Part shown: positions 52,863-62,592 of the stretch, one piece after another
How the letters are laid out: the number at the start of each line of letters is the position of its first letter
How positions within the stretch are numbered: position 1 is the stretch's first letter
NCBI GenBank assembly: GCA_013178415.1
Contig: JABLXA010000006.1
Location: 62,001-126,000 of the forward strand
Direction of reading: 5' to 3'
Source of the DNA: Bacillota bacterium
GTDB taxonomy: Bacteria > Bacillota > SHA-98 > Ch115
DNA: 64,000 nt
Made by a program: the position numbers and the translations under genes
The notes under the pieces: model-generated
The model's database searches: none
What the model was told of the DNA's origin: nothing
Seen by the model: only the letters and a program-made list of their open reading frames with translations

Positions 52863-53972
52863 TCAGTTGATCAGCTTCCCTACCTCCAACCCAAAGCTCT
52901 CCGCCACTCCAGGATGGATAACCTTACCGCGGTACACATTCACGCCCTCTCTTAGAGCCTTGTTTTCGGAGATGGCCTGCTCGAACCCCTTATTCGCGAG
53001 TTCAAGCACATATGGGAACGTGGCATTGGTGAGGGCATAGGTCGATGTGCGGCCGACTGCGCCCGGCATGTTCGTGACGCAATAATGCACCACCCCGGCC
53101 TCCACATAGGTAGGGTTGCCGTGGGTCGTGGGTCTTGAAGTCTCCGCGCAACCTCCCTGGTCTATACAGACATCGATGATCACGGACCCGGGCTTCATCA
53201 GGTCAAGCATGTCCCTGGTTATGAGTTTTGGAGCCCTCCTGCCCGGTAGGAGCACCGCGCCTATGACCACATCTGCAATTCTGAGTATTTCCCCTATGGC
53301 TTGCTTGTTCGAAAAAAGGGTTGTTACGTTCTCCGGCATGACCTCATCGAGATATCTCAACCTTTGGAGGTTCACATCAAGGAGGAAGACATTTGCCCCC
53401 AAGCCTGCTGCGAGCCTTGCCGCATTGGCCCCAACGCTCCCTCCGCCAAGGACTACCACATTCGCAGGAGCCACTCCGGGCACTCCCGCGAGAAGCACCC
53501 CGGCTCCCTTTGAAGGGCTCTCCAGGCATTTGGCGGCCTCATGGACGCTCATCCTGCCGGCCACCTCGCTCATAGGCGTAAGAAGAGGAAGCGAACCATT
53601 CTCCCTGACGGTTTCATAGGCTATCCCGATTATCTTCTTTTCCAGCATGGCCTCGAGAAGCGCCCTATCTGCGGCGAAATGGAAATAGGTAAAAACCAGC
53701 TGGCCCTCACGGAAGAGATCATACTCCTCAGGAAGAGGCTCCTTGATTTTGACGATCATCTCGGCGCGCTGAAAGAGTTCCCTTCTGTCCGGGACGATCT
53801 TCGCGCCCACAGCCTCATATTGCTTGTCCTCTATGCCACTTCCAAGCCCAGCGCCTTTCTCTATGAGCACTTCGTGCCCGGCTTCCATCAGGGCTTCGGC
53901 CCCCGAAGGGGCCAAAGCCACCCTGTATTCGTATTCCTTGATCTCCTTGGGAACACCTACTATCATTCTCAC
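52863..53972 (-). CDS. ald: alanine dehydrogenase
   Basis: 369 residues, full length. NAD-dependent oxidative deamination of L-alanine to pyruvate and ammonia. Opening IVGVPKEIKEYEYRVALAPSGAEALMEAGH, substrate lysine in EMIVKIKEPLPEEY, catalytic histidine in TYFHFAAD, nucleotide site VVVLGGGSVGANAARLAAGLGANVFLLD and the C-terminal VHYCVTNMPGAVGRTSTYALTNAT are all present. The start overlaps the DegT gene stop (GTGA). In this cluster it may supply or remove the amino group in amino-sugar catabolism. Confidence 0.95.
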   Translation of the reverse strand: MRMIVGVPKEIKEYEYRVALAPSGAEALMEAGHEVLIEKGAGLGSGIEDKQYEAVGAKIVPDRRELFQRAEMIVKIKEPLPEEYDLFREGQLVFTYFHFAADRALLEAMLEKKIIGIAYETVRENGSLPLLTPMSEVAGRMSVHEAAKCLESPSKGAGVLLAGVPGVAPANVVVLGGGSVGANAARLAAGLGANVFLLDVNLQRLRYLDEVMPENVTTLFSNKQAIGEILRIADVVIGAVLLPGRRAPKLITRDMLDLMKPGSVIIDVCIDQGGCAETSRPTTHGNPTYVEAGVVHYCVTNMPGAVGRTSTYALTNATFPYVLELANKGFEQAISENKALREGVNVYRGKVIHPGVAESFGLEVGKLIN

Positions 53973-55207
53973 CGCAGCTCCTTTACCGCTTCCTTCACCG
54001 ATTGCGCAACATATTCGACTTGCTCATCTGTAAGCTGCGGGTATATGGGAAGATCCAGTTTCTCAGCATAAATTCTCTCCGCCACCGGGCAGAGTCCCTT
54101 CTCATACCCCATCTCCTTGAATAGGGTAAGCCAATAGACTGGTATGTAGTGTATCATAGTCTGGATGCCATACTTATCCAGGAGGAGCCCCATGAATTCG
54201 TTCTTCTTCTCGGGCTTCTTGTAGTAAAGGTTGTAAAGATGATAGACATGTTTTCTCCCCAAGGGTTCGGGCGGAGTGCCAAGTTCTTCAATTTCTGAAA
54301 ACTCCCTATTCCAATACTCAGCGATCTTCCTCCTCCGCTCATTCATCTTGTCAAGTTTTCTAAGCTGCACCAATCCCACCGCAGCCTGCGCCTCTGTAAC
54401 AGATGAATTGGAAGGTATGGCTAAGCCATGCCTTACGCCCAGTATATCGTAGTGATAAGGGATCCAATATCGCTTTTGATTAGTATATTCCCTCATTCCC
54501 ACAAACCGGTGAAGCTTTGCGTCTTCTGCCCACTCATCGTTGTCTGTAGTGAACATCCCGCCTTCGCCTAAGGTCGTCATGTTTTTTATTGTGTGAAAGC
54601 TAAAAGCGCCAATATCTCCAAGGGTCCCGCACTTCCTGCCTTTATACTCAGCCCCTGGGACATGCGCGCAGTCTTCTACTACATAGATGCCCTTGGGTTT
54701 TGCAATGGCGTTCACGGCATCCATGTCCACGGGAAGCCCACAGTGGTGCACCACATAGATCGCCTTTGTCTTAGATGTGACCTTCTCCGCTATTGAATTG
54801 GGATCAATGTTCATCGTATCATATTCGAGATCCGCAAATACGACCTTGGCCTTCCTCTGAAGCGCTGGCAAGGCTGTCGCCACAAAAGTGATAGCTGGAA
54901 CTATCACTTCATCCCCCTCACTGATGCCAATGGCATCGGCGGCCATTTCCATCGCACTTGTGCAGTTCGCCACAAAAACGGCATGTTTCGCGCCTATATA
55001 GTCAGCGAAGGCCTTTTGAAACTCACTTACGAATTTCCCCATAGTCAGGGATTCACCTTGAATTGCCTGCAAAAGGGCTTCTGCCTCCTCAAGCCCGTAT
55101 GGACTCCCTACGGAGAGGTAAGGCACCCTAAGCGCCACATTACCGAGGCCCGCCGAATAACTACCTCCATAACTCCCTTCCACCTTTTGCGCCACTGCTT
55201 TGGCCAA
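53969..55207 (-). CDS. DegT/DnrJ/EryC1/StrS-family aminotransferase
   Basis: About 412 residues from TTG 55205-55207, which has GGGAGGG seven bases ahead; an upstream GTG has no ribosome site. PLP Schiff-base lysine in SFHTIKNMTTLGEGG (K208), ANCTSAMEMAADAIGI and VVEDCAH are hallmarks. These enzymes put an amino group on keto sugars or, in catabolic clusters, act in the reverse direction. The tail HYIPVYWLTLFKEMGYEKG fits sugar aminotransferases. It leads into ald in one operon. Confidence 0.9.
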   Translation of the reverse strand: MAKAVAQKVEGSYGGSYSAGLGNVALRVPYLSVGSPYGLEEAEALLQAIQGESLTMGKFVSEFQKAFADYIGAKHAVFVANCTSAMEMAADAIGISEGDEVIVPAITFVATALPALQRKAKVVFADLEYDTMNIDPNSIAEKVTSKTKAIYVVHHCGLPVDMDAVNAIAKPKGIYVVEDCAHVPGAEYKGRKCGTLGDIGAFSFHTIKNMTTLGEGGMFTTDNDEWAEDAKLHRFVGMREYTNQKRYWIPYHYDILGVRHGLAIPSNSSVTEAQAAVGLVQLRKLDKMNERRRKIAEYWNREFSEIEELGTPPEPLGRKHVYHLYNLYYKKPEKKNEFMGLLLDKYGIQTMIHYIPVYWLTLFKEMGYEKGLCPVAERIYAEKLDLPIYPQLTDEQVEYVAQSVKEAVKELR

Positions 55208-55373
55208 TTTCCTTCCCTCCCAGTCTTTTATCACCGTGAGAAACCAATACCCGGCACGGTTCGAGCTTGGTCATGCATCTAGATTGGCACCCTTTTGGCA
55301 CCCTTACAGACTGATTATAGATTTCTGAATACCTAAAGCTCTATACAGAACCTTATGAAGAATCTTTAAAATC

Positions 55374-56381
55374 TTATGATCTTTCAAGAGCCCGATCTCT
55401 CAGTTGCTTACGGTAATTGGAGGGAGACATGCCTATCATCTTCTTGAAGACCTGACTAAAATGATTCTGGTCGGGATAGCCCACATTGTAGGCTATTTCA
55501 CCAATAGAGAGAGAGGAATCTTTCAGGAGATCGGCCGCGCGTTGCATGCGACGCTGGGTAAGATAAAGATGAAAGCTTACCCCCATCTTCTCCCCAAATA
55601 CGCGGGCGAAATAGGTAGGGCATAAACCCACAACTCTAGCTACATCTGCAAGGGTTATCCTTTCTTTGAGATTCTCCTCAATGAATCTCTCAGTTTGTCT
55701 TATAATCTCTTCGTGGGAGTTACTCCCGACCCTTGCCGAACCAACTCTTGCACCAAAAGGTTCCGATCGCTTCAATCTTTCGGCAAGGCCATCCGGAGGA
55801 CTAAGGCCTAATATCTCCGAAGCTTTCTTTTTATAGACAAGAGCCAGGATTTCTGTATCCATGATATAGGTGGCGAGAAGGGAAAGAAGCTGCGATGCAA
55901 GCCTGAGTTTAGACTCTGGTACGATCATGAGACCTCCTATGGCAGACTCTAGCATAGCTGCATTAAAGCGTAATCCCTTCAGATTATCCCTAAATCTATC
56001 TACGGCATCAGATTTGGGTGGTTCAGTAAGCACCTGTCCCGTAAGGATATTTCCAACATGGTCTCCTTCTACTATAAGCGGGATCGCAACATTGACTAGT
56101 CCAGCATGGCAACGATAAATATGAGGCCTATTCTTCTCTATGGCTTTCCCTACGGCCCTCCGGTCCGAATCACGGCATCGCCCGAGCCCTTCCGGGGATG
56201 CTTGCACAAGCCTACAAAGCTGACTCCTATGCGCCCTCGGATAGAAAGTAATGGACTCAAAATCAGAATTACAGACCGAGACTGGGAGTCCAGTCAATTG
56301 GTAGAAGATCCTCTGAAACTGAACTAGGGCCTTGATATTAATGACATCAGCAAAGTCTACGTTGATAGGGGAGTTGCCCAT
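55374..56381 (-). CDS. AraC-family regulator with PocR sensory domain
   Basis: 335 residues. A PocR-like ligand-binding domain (about 15-170: FQRIFYQLTGLPVSVCNSDF, CRLVQASPEGLGRCRDSD, YRCHAGLVNVAIPLIVEGDHVGNILTGQVL), with conserved cysteines, is joined to a C-terminal AraC helix-turn-helix pair (about 235-330: ITLADVARVVGLCPTYFARVFGEKMG and SIGEIAYNVGYPDQNHFSQVFKKMIGMSPSNYR). PocR domains sense small molecules such as diols or sugars. It sits within the catabolic cluster and probably activates it. ATG 56381 follows GGGGGGG. Confidence 0.9.
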   Translation of the reverse strand: MGNSPINVDFADVINIKALVQFQRIFYQLTGLPVSVCNSDFESITFYPRAHRSQLCRLVQASPEGLGRCRDSDRRAVGKAIEKNRPHIYRCHAGLVNVAIPLIVEGDHVGNILTGQVLTEPPKSDAVDRFRDNLKGLRFNAAMLESAIGGLMIVPESKLRLASQLLSLLATYIMDTEILALVYKKKASEILGLSPPDGLAERLKRSEPFGARVGSARVGSNSHEEIIRQTERFIEENLKERITLADVARVVGLCPTYFARVFGEKMGVSFHLYLTQRRMQRAADLLKDSSLSIGEIAYNVGYPDQNHFSQVFKKMIGMSPSNYRKQLRDRALERS

Positions 56382-56507
56382 ACATTACCCCCCCAAATAT
56401 GGGAAAGTGGAGGCTTGACGGAAGCTGCACGGGCCTCCACCTTCGATTTGACCCAGCCGTCAAAAATGCCCTTATGCACCCTCGCGAAAAGCCAGAAGTT
56501 AGGAACC

Positions 56508-57236
56508 CTATGGGAGGAATCTCTTCACAGGGATCCTGGGCCACACCTCCATTTTCCTGAATCCCTCAGCATAAGCCACCCCGCACTGAAGCCCCCTGAA
56601 TTTACTTTGGGTAAGCATGAAATCCATGAAGTCTATGTGGTCGTGGTCGCGCATCCATGTAAGCTGGCTTTCATGCTGGGCTAGCATCTGTTTCTTGATT
56701 TCAATTACATCAGTGATATCTACATATTCTTGGGGCAGGAAATTGACCCCTGCAAGGGTATCCATGTAGTAGACAGGGGTCACATTAGGATGGAATTCAT
56801 GCTCTGTCTTGAGCTGGGGCAATGTAGCTGTAAAACTTGCCTCAAATACAAGTTGGGCTGTTGTGGTGTGATCTGGCATATAATCATCAGGCGAATGGGT
56901 GATTATGATGTCGGGTTTAGACCTCCGGATGACATCCGTGACCTTGAGCCGCGTCTCCCTGTCAGGGTATATATCAAGGTCGGATATGTCCAGCGAGATA
57001 ACCTCCGCCCCAATCAGCGCACCCGCCCGCCGGGCCTCCTCTGCCCTTATCCTGGCTAGCTCAGGCCGAGGGATGTAGAAATGGCCAAGATCGCCATTAA
57101 GCGCATGGCATATGGTAATCTTATGACCCTGCTTCGCGTATTTTGCAAGGGTCCCACCGCATAATACCTCAACATCATCTGGGTGAGCGCCAATCGCAAG
57201 TATGCTCAGTCTCTCTTTGATGTTCTCCGCTTCCAT
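56508..57236 (-). CDS. PIG-L/LmbE-family N-acetylglucosamine deacetylase-like protein
   Basis: 242 residues. Zinc site AIGAHPDDVEVLCGGTLAKY (H18, D20, D21) and the third ligand region SPDDYMPDHTTTAQLV. The family removes acetyl groups from N-acetylglucosaminyl compounds. Next to a NagB-like gene it would fit conversion of an N-acetylated sugar to the free amino sugar. ATG 57236 has AGGAGG eight bases ahead. Confidence 0.87.
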   Translation of the reverse strand: MEAENIKERLSILAIGAHPDDVEVLCGGTLAKYAKQGHKITICHALNGDLGHFYIPRPELARIRAEEARRAGALIGAEVISLDISDLDIYPDRETRLKVTDVIRRSKPDIIITHSPDDYMPDHTTTAQLVFEASFTATLPQLKTEHEFHPNVTPVYYMDTLAGVNFLPQEYVDITDVIEIKKQMLAQHESQLTWMRDHDHIDFMDFMLTQSKFRGLQCGVAYAEGFRKMEVWPRIPVKRFLP

Positions 57237-57248
57237 AGTCCAAGCCTC

Positions 57249-58169
57249 CTAGGACATGTGGATCTCGACGTTATCGGCAACTCCCCCTAGCATCGTATAG
57301 GTGCCGGGCGCAGTCTGAAGAATCGAACCGGGCACAAGGGTATTGACTCTCCCATGAGCAACGAGTCTGGCGATAAAGCGCTGCCAGCTTACGCCCCCGC
57401 CAAGATCACCATCAAGCCAGAAACTTCTATATTTGGCGCCCATTATCTGGGCAGGTCCGATCGTATTCGCCTTGGGCGGAACCCATGACCAATCTCCTCC
57501 AAAGGAGTGGAGAGCATTCTGCATAATGGTCATTGGATGGAGCTCCACGCACCTCGGGCCAGCCTTCATGTAGGCGTCCAGATCATTCCCAAATTCAAGG
57601 CCGAGATGAGCCTCCCAGAAGGCTATGTGACCGCACCAGCCGATTCCACCATAGCATACATCGGCACCTCCCAGGTCCTCTATCATCTTTGCATAGGACC
57701 CGAGCACATCCTTTGTCGGGAAATGGATCTGGCTCATTGGAGGACGCAGGCGCTCGTCTATCTTCATGAAGAACTGCTCGATCATCGCCTTCTGGAAGGA
57801 CCCTGGCCAGTCTATTGGCGCTGTATTCCCATCTTCATCTGCATATTCGTCCATATTGAAGGTATGAACGTGCTTGCAGGGGATCCCGAATTCGTTTATC
57901 AGCCTTGCCGCCACCGGATACTGGGGCATGGGGCCGACAGGCATTATTGCCACAAACTGCCTCCCCTCATCTAGAGCCTGTTTTATCCTCTTTACGATAT
58001 CCAAAGCAAACTCGAGATAGAATTCTGCCCGGTCTTCGATCACTCTTATAATGAAATCCGGGTTTGAATGCTTGGTGATATCCTCCTTCTTTATAGCACG
58101 GACGCGCTCACACTCTTTGTGATCCTGAAATGGCAGGAATTTCGCAAGCGAGTATCTAAATTCTCCCAT
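57249..58169 (-). CDS. glucosamine-6-phosphate deaminase-like (NagB/SugarP isomerase family)
   Basis: 306 residues, longer than typical NagB (about 240-270). FNMDEYADEDGN keeps the Asp and YGGIGWCGHIAFWE parallels NagB GxGxDGHIAFNE, keeping the catalytic His and Glu but with Cys in place of the Asp and Trp in place of the Asn. FVAIMPVGPMPQYPVAARLI is the phosphate-binding region. It may act on an unphosphorylated or different amino sugar. ATG 58169 follows GAGAGG. It converges functionally with the PIG-L gene 12 bases downstream. Confidence 0.8.
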   Translation of the reverse strand: MGEFRYSLAKFLPFQDHKECERVRAIKKEDITKHSNPDFIIRVIEDRAEFYLEFALDIVKRIKQALDEGRQFVAIMPVGPMPQYPVAARLINEFGIPCKHVHTFNMDEYADEDGNTAPIDWPGSFQKAMIEQFFMKIDERLRPPMSQIHFPTKDVLGSYAKMIEDLGGADVCYGGIGWCGHIAFWEAHLGLEFGNDLDAYMKAGPRCVELHPMTIMQNALHSFGGDWSWVPPKANTIGPAQIMGAKYRSFWLDGDLGGGVSWQRFIARLVAHGRVNTLVPGSILQTAPGTYTMLGGVADNVEIHMS

Positions 58170-58222
58170 GATTCCTCTCTCCTTCGCTCTAGAGACCTGA
58201 TTGATATAGTTTCATCATGTTC

Positions 58223-59500
58223 CTACCGGGCAAAAGCCCGTGCCACCTTAAGGATACCTCGGGCAATCAGCTCCATGTGCCTCTCCTCATAGGTGGGATG
58301 ACAGGGGACGGTAAAGGTCCGCTCCTCGAGCCAGGCAGCGTTCGGACAGTGAACTTTTGAATAATCTACGCTCTCAGGGTTTGCCAATGGGTCTTTGAAT
58401 GGATATCTGGCGCGCCCGAAGCCATTGTGCTCCTGGTATGCCCTCTCCTTGTAACTCTGCGGCCAGAGCACGTGACCTACGGGAATACCTTCTTTAGCTA
58501 GCGCATTCACAAAGGTCTCTTTGTCGCAGGTAAGACGGTCAAGATCAAGAACTATTGGGAAAATCCAAAAACCATTGACCTTACCTTCCTCATTATGAAT
58601 AGGCAAGTATTTGATCTGGGGACAGTCCTTGAGAGCCGCAATCAGAAACTCGCCATTCCTGCGCCGGTTCTTAAGATTCCACGAATCGAGCCTCTCCATC
58701 TCTTTTAGACCGATGAGAGACTGGATTTCGGTCATCCGATAGTTGAAGCCCACTCTGTTATGGATATATGGCAGGGCTTCCTCGAGTTCAAGGAGGTTCA
58801 TACGGGTTTTCACATCATATCCGTGGTCCCTAAATGACCTGCACTCCCAGGCCAGATCTTCGTTGTTGGTAATGACGCAGCCACCTTCACCGCCGGTAGT
58901 AAAGGTCTTGCTCTGGCAAAAGCTGAAGCACCCTACATCTCCGATGGTTCCAACCTTCTTGCCCTTATACATGGCTCCATGGGCTTGAGCACAATCCTCG
59001 ATCACGTAGAGCTTATGTTTTCTAGCGATCTCCATTATCGGGTCCATTTCACAGACGTTCCCATAGAGATGCACCAAGAGTATGCCCCTAGTCCTGTCGG
59101 TTATTTTCGACTCTATGGACTCGGGAGAAATGGTGTGGTCCTTCCTCTGGACATCCGCAAACACGGGGATGGCCCCGGCCTGGCAGATGCAGAAAGACGA
59201 AGCTATGAAGGTATACGAGGTTGTGATTACCTCATCCCCAGGGCCTATACCGAGCGCGGCAAGAGCGGTATGGAGCGCAGAAGTCCCGCTTGAGGTCCCT
59301 ATCCCATATTTCGCACCATTCCATTCGGCGAATTTCTGCTCAAATTCCATCCCGTATTTTCCGGTCCAATAATTGACCTTCCCTGTTATAAGGGGTTCGG
59401 TTGCAGCCTTAATGGTCTCCTCGGAGAATTGTGGCCACATCGGGAAACGTTCCCTTGTCACCGGTTCCCCACCATATATCGCTAAGGTCTCTTTACTCAC
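58223..59500 (-). CDS. DegT/DnrJ/EryC1/StrS-family aminotransferase
   Basis: 425 residues. Opening ETLAIYGGEPVTRERFPMWPQ is typical of the catabolic-cluster branch. SSGTSALHTALAALGIGPGDEVI binds PLP phosphate, DCAQAHGAMYKGKKVGT holds the Asp to the pyridine nitrogen, and SFCQSKTFTTGGEGG carries the lysine (K198). GTG 59500 follows GGGGTG. A distant paralogue of the other DegT gene. Substrate probably a keto sugar. Confidence 0.92.
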   Translation of the reverse strand: MSKETLAIYGGEPVTRERFPMWPQFSEETIKAATEPLITGKVNYWTGKYGMEFEQKFAEWNGAKYGIGTSSGTSALHTALAALGIGPGDEVITTSYTFIASSFCICQAGAIPVFADVQRKDHTISPESIESKITDRTRGILLVHLYGNVCEMDPIMEIARKHKLYVIEDCAQAHGAMYKGKKVGTIGDVGCFSFCQSKTFTTGGEGGCVITNNEDLAWECRSFRDHGYDVKTRMNLLELEEALPYIHNRVGFNYRMTEIQSLIGLKEMERLDSWNLKNRRRNGEFLIAALKDCPQIKYLPIHNEEGKVNGFWIFPIVLDLDRLTCDKETFVNALAKEGIPVGHVLWPQSYKERAYQEHNGFGRARYPFKDPLANPESVDYSKVHCPNAAWLEERTFTVPCHPTYEERHMELIARGILKVARAFAR

Positions 59501-59561
59501 TTATCTTACACCCCTCTCGATTTTGACTTATCTTCCAGCCCTTCATAATTCTAGAGAAACT

Positions 59562-60599
59562 TTAGAGAAGAATCGTGCGGCCTTCCCTCGCAGACTGGTA
59601 GGCAGCCAACATGACTCTAAGGTTCCAAAGTCCCCTCTCCCCTGGATTTGTAGGTTTGTGCCCCTCCCTAATGGCGGCATTCACATCTTCGATCTCAGCC
59701 TGGTAGATGTTCACGGGCGCAACCTCCACCTGTTCTTCGGAAGAGTCCTCCCGCCTTTGAGCAGCTTCATAGCCCCGTTTTTCCTTTTCGACCCTGGCGA
59801 TCATCCTCCCCAGGGAACTCTGTCCTATGGTCCCCCTTGCCTCCACGCTCCCCCGGGTGCCGTAGACCTCCAGCACATTGAGAGCCGAGGCGTCAGGGAT
59901 GTTGAAGTTGTTGTCTACTATCCCGAAAGCGCCATTTTCGAACTGAAGAGCCACGACGGAACTGTCTTCCACCTCATACTTATGAGTCAGAGTAGCATTA
60001 AAGGCACTCACCTTCACCACCCTGCCCATGAACATCTCAAGAAGATCCACGCAATGGCTCCCCATATCCATGAGGGCTCCTCCCCCGCCGAGCTCAGCTA
60101 CCTGCCGCCAGGCCCCCGGGATATCTGGGTACCAGCACGTGAGCTGCGCTCGCCCTAGAACAGGGTCTCCGAGCTCGCCCTTATTGATCATCTCCTTGAG
60201 CCTCACATGGTGGGCGTGAAACCTCATCATGAATCCCACGGCAAGCGTAAGCCCGGCGGTTTCGGCCTTTCCTACCATATCCTCTGCCTCTTTGAGGGTT
60301 AGTGCCAGCGGCTTTTCGCATAGGACGTGTTTACCAGCATTAAATGCCAGAAGGGCTTGTTGGTGATGAAGGTGAGTAGGTGTCGCTATATAAACCGCAT
60401 CTATGTCGTCCCTTGATAGCAGGTCCTCTTCGCGAGAATAAGCTTCGCACCTATATTTCTCACCCACAGCCCTTGCCCGGGCCTCGTCCACATCCATTAC
60501 TGCAACAAGCTTGGTATCCCGTGCTTTCGTTATGCCCTCGGGAATAGTCCTCCTGTCGGCTATACCACCTGCCCCTATAACACCCCAGCGTACAACCAT
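59562..60599 (-). CDS. Gfo/Idh/MocA-family oxidoreductase
   Basis: 345 residues. Rossmann motif WGVIGAGGIADRRTIPEGI, the acidic VAVMDVDEARARAV, HVLCEKPLALTLKEAEDMV and VGFMMRFHAHHVRLKEMIN. GGGALMDMGSHCVDLLEMFMG has the conserved His. The stop lies about 62 bases before the DegT start. Likely an oxidation or epimerisation step paired with the aminotransferase. ATG 60599 has GGGGAG eight bases ahead. Confidence 0.92.
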   Translation of the reverse strand: MVVRWGVIGAGGIADRRTIPEGITKARDTKLVAVMDVDEARARAVGEKYRCEAYSREEDLLSRDDIDAVYIATPTHLHHQQALLAFNAGKHVLCEKPLALTLKEAEDMVGKAETAGLTLAVGFMMRFHAHHVRLKEMINKGELGDPVLGRAQLTCWYPDIPGAWRQVAELGGGGALMDMGSHCVDLLEMFMGRVVKVSAFNATLTHKYEVEDSSVVALQFENGAFGIVDNNFNIPDASALNVLEVYGTRGSVEARGTIGQSSLGRMIARVEKEKRGYEAAQRREDSSEEQVEVAPVNIYQAEIEDVNAAIREGHKPTNPGERGLWNLRVMLAAYQSAREGRTILL

Positions 60600-60627
60600 C
60601 TCTCGTCTCCCCCTTCCCCAATGGGAC

Positions 60628-60997
60628 CTAACATATGCGTTTCACTTTTACTGGCCGGCCTGTGCGCGTACTCTCAATAGCCGCAATACCAGCCGCTATG
60701 GTCCTGGCCCCTTCCTTGCCATCCATCTCAAGCGGCCTGTCATTCAATATGGCATCCACGAGCTCTGCTACCTCGCCGGTTACGTTGTGATTATTTATGT
60801 TTACCGGGATCGCAGCATAGCTCGGCACCTCGGGGCGGTAGGCCTGATATACATAAATCTCGCGGGCTGTATTCTCGGCGATTACAGTTCCTCTCGTCCC
60901 ATAGAAGGTAGCCCTTATGGTGCAAGGCTTCCGAGCCCTTATTGAGATGCTGATAGCCCATTCTGAGCCCGATAACGCCAGTGCCAAGTTTCTTCAT
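60628..60997 (-). pseudogene. Gfo/Idh/MocA oxidoreductase remnant with internal deletion
   Basis: The first 20 or so codons from ATG 60997 (behind AGGGGAGAAGG-type sequence) read MKKLGTGVIGLRMGYQHLNK, a Rossmann start. Right after, in another frame, the sequence continues as the C-terminal third of the same family: ATFYGTRGTVIAENTAREIY, NNHNVTGEVAELVDAILNDR and ESTRTGRPVKVKRIC. About 200 middle residues are gone and the join is out of frame. A clear degraded paralogue of the adjacent gene. Confidence 0.8.
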
Positions 60998-61125
60998 ACC
61001 ACCCCTTCTCCCCTTGATATTTCTTAGTTTTCTTAACTAATACCATAGTGATATTATTCGCTCCCAATGCTGCAAATTCCTTCAATGGCTCAGGATATTT
61101 CGAATAAAGTATCTACCTAGATTCG

Positions 61126-61147
61126 GGAGGCCAGTACCCGGCCTCCA
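61126..61147 (-). terminator. hairpin after the ceramidase-like gene
   Basis: GGAGGCC and GGCCTCC form a seven-base-pair stem about 20 bases past the stop. No T-run follows. Confidence 0.45.
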
Positions 61148-61167
61148 GTCAGAGTTCCATCAGCAAG

Positions 61168-62559
61168 TCAGCCCCGGTATGCTTCCCGGAGGAGGCCCAG
61201 GCACGCATCTATCACGATGCCCGCGGTTTCGGGTACTAGCCGGCTGCTCCTTGCAAGCCTTGGTTCATACCCACCTTCGTTGAATGACCAGGGCATGGGG
61301 ATATAACCCGCCGCCCCATTAGCTAAGGTCACAACCCCGGTAAACGGAAATGGGCTACCTTGTTTTATTGCAAGACCGATCTCTACGAAAGCCTCGGCAG
61401 GTATACCAGAGAGAGCTACGTCTCCAAAGGCCAAAACCTGGAATTCAAGGGTATCTGACTTCCTTTCATCCTCATCCAAAAGCAGAATCTCCCTCGCATA
61501 GACTTTCTCAACCAAGAGCGGGTCGTTGGTGAAGTCTATCCCCAGGAGTTCGCTGGCCTTCATTCCTTGATGAATCCCGAGGAGTTCCCGGGCTCGAGCG
61601 AGTTCTTCAGATGACGCAGCCCGCCTCTTTATCTCGACGGATTTCTTCCTGACCACAAGCCTCGAAACTGGAATAGGCTTCGCATTACCGAGGGTCTTCA
61701 AGACCTCGCCTGCAAGCATCCTTCCTATCCGCTTCGCCTCATCATATCCCTTAAGGCTCGCTATGGCGGCATCCGGATCAGTGGCCAAAACCTCGCTGCG
61801 CAGCTCGGAGCGGGCGGCACGTCCCACGTCAATATGGTTAATGTTACCGGAAGTTCCCATGAGATAAAGTGTCTCCGTCCCTTCCCCAATTACAGCCTCG
61901 ATCTCTCTTGCCATAACCCCGGGGAAATCTGCGCTGATCATGGTGCCCCCAACTACATCCACATGGTTTGCATAGTTGACAAGGATGGCGAGAGTCTTGC
62001 CAGAAAGCGCTTTGATATGCACTGCCAGGACCCCTGGATCTGTTGGACCAGCGGCCTTTAATATGTCAGGATTCCCACGGCCCGGATTAGTACGTAAGCT
62101 CCCGTCCTTCATGACGTAACGCCTGTTAAAAACAAGCTCGGGAAGAGAACCCCTCCCGCAGGCGACCTCCGCATCCACAAGCCTCTCATTGGCGAGAACT
62201 ACCACCCCCGCCAGAGATTCGATGAGATTTTCTAGATAGTCGGAGTTCACGCTCCCACTCAAAAGCCCCATTGTGACAGGCCCTGTATGAATATGTGTGG
62301 ATGTCACCATTATGTTTCCTTCTGGAATGCCTGTTCCGCGGGAGGCACGAGATCTAACCTCAGCCACCTGGCCTTCCGAGAGCATGCAGAGGTCGGCCGA
62401 AACTATCGCGATCCTCTCTCCGTCGAATTCAAGCACCATGGCACGACCATGGATTCTATCCAATACCCCAGTTGCTCGTCTTACGTTGAAATAGCCGGCT
62501 AATTCCGTCCCTAGCGGGGGCGTAATATCCACCCTTGCGGAACCTGCTCGTAATCCCAT
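61168..62559 (-). CDS. neutral/alkaline ceramidase N-terminal-domain-like hydrolase
   Basis: About 463 residues from ATG 62559 (GGGGGAGG ahead). RAGSARVDITPPLGTELAGYF, IVSADLCMLSEGQVAEVR and MVTSTHIHTGP, with two zinc-type His, match the N-terminal domain of neutral ceramidases. LVNYANHVDVVGG and YLMGTSGNINHID are further active-site strands. It lacks the C-terminal immunoglobulin-like domain of true ceramidases and a signal peptide. Such short proteins recur in bacterial sugar clusters and probably hydrolyse another amide, for example an N-acetyl group, but this is unproven. Confidence 0.82.
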   Translation of the reverse strand: MGLRAGSARVDITPPLGTELAGYFNVRRATGVLDRIHGRAMVLEFDGERIAIVSADLCMLSEGQVAEVRSRASRGTGIPEGNIMVTSTHIHTGPVTMGLLSGSVNSDYLENLIESLAGVVVLANERLVDAEVACGRGSLPELVFNRRYVMKDGSLRTNPGRGNPDILKAAGPTDPGVLAVHIKALSGKTLAILVNYANHVDVVGGTMISADFPGVMAREIEAVIGEGTETLYLMGTSGNINHIDVGRAARSELRSEVLATDPDAAIASLKGYDEAKRIGRMLAGEVLKTLGNAKPIPVSRLVVRKKSVEIKRRAASSEELARARELLGIHQGMKASELLGIDFTNDPLLVEKVYAREILLLDEDERKSDTLEFQVLAFGDVALSGIPAEAFVEIGLAIKQGSPFPFTGVVTLANGAAGYIPMPWSFNEGGYEPRLARSSRLVPETAGIVIDACLGLLREAYRG

Positions 62560-62592
62560 ATTTCCTCCCCCTTGTTTCGACAAGCTGGTTTA

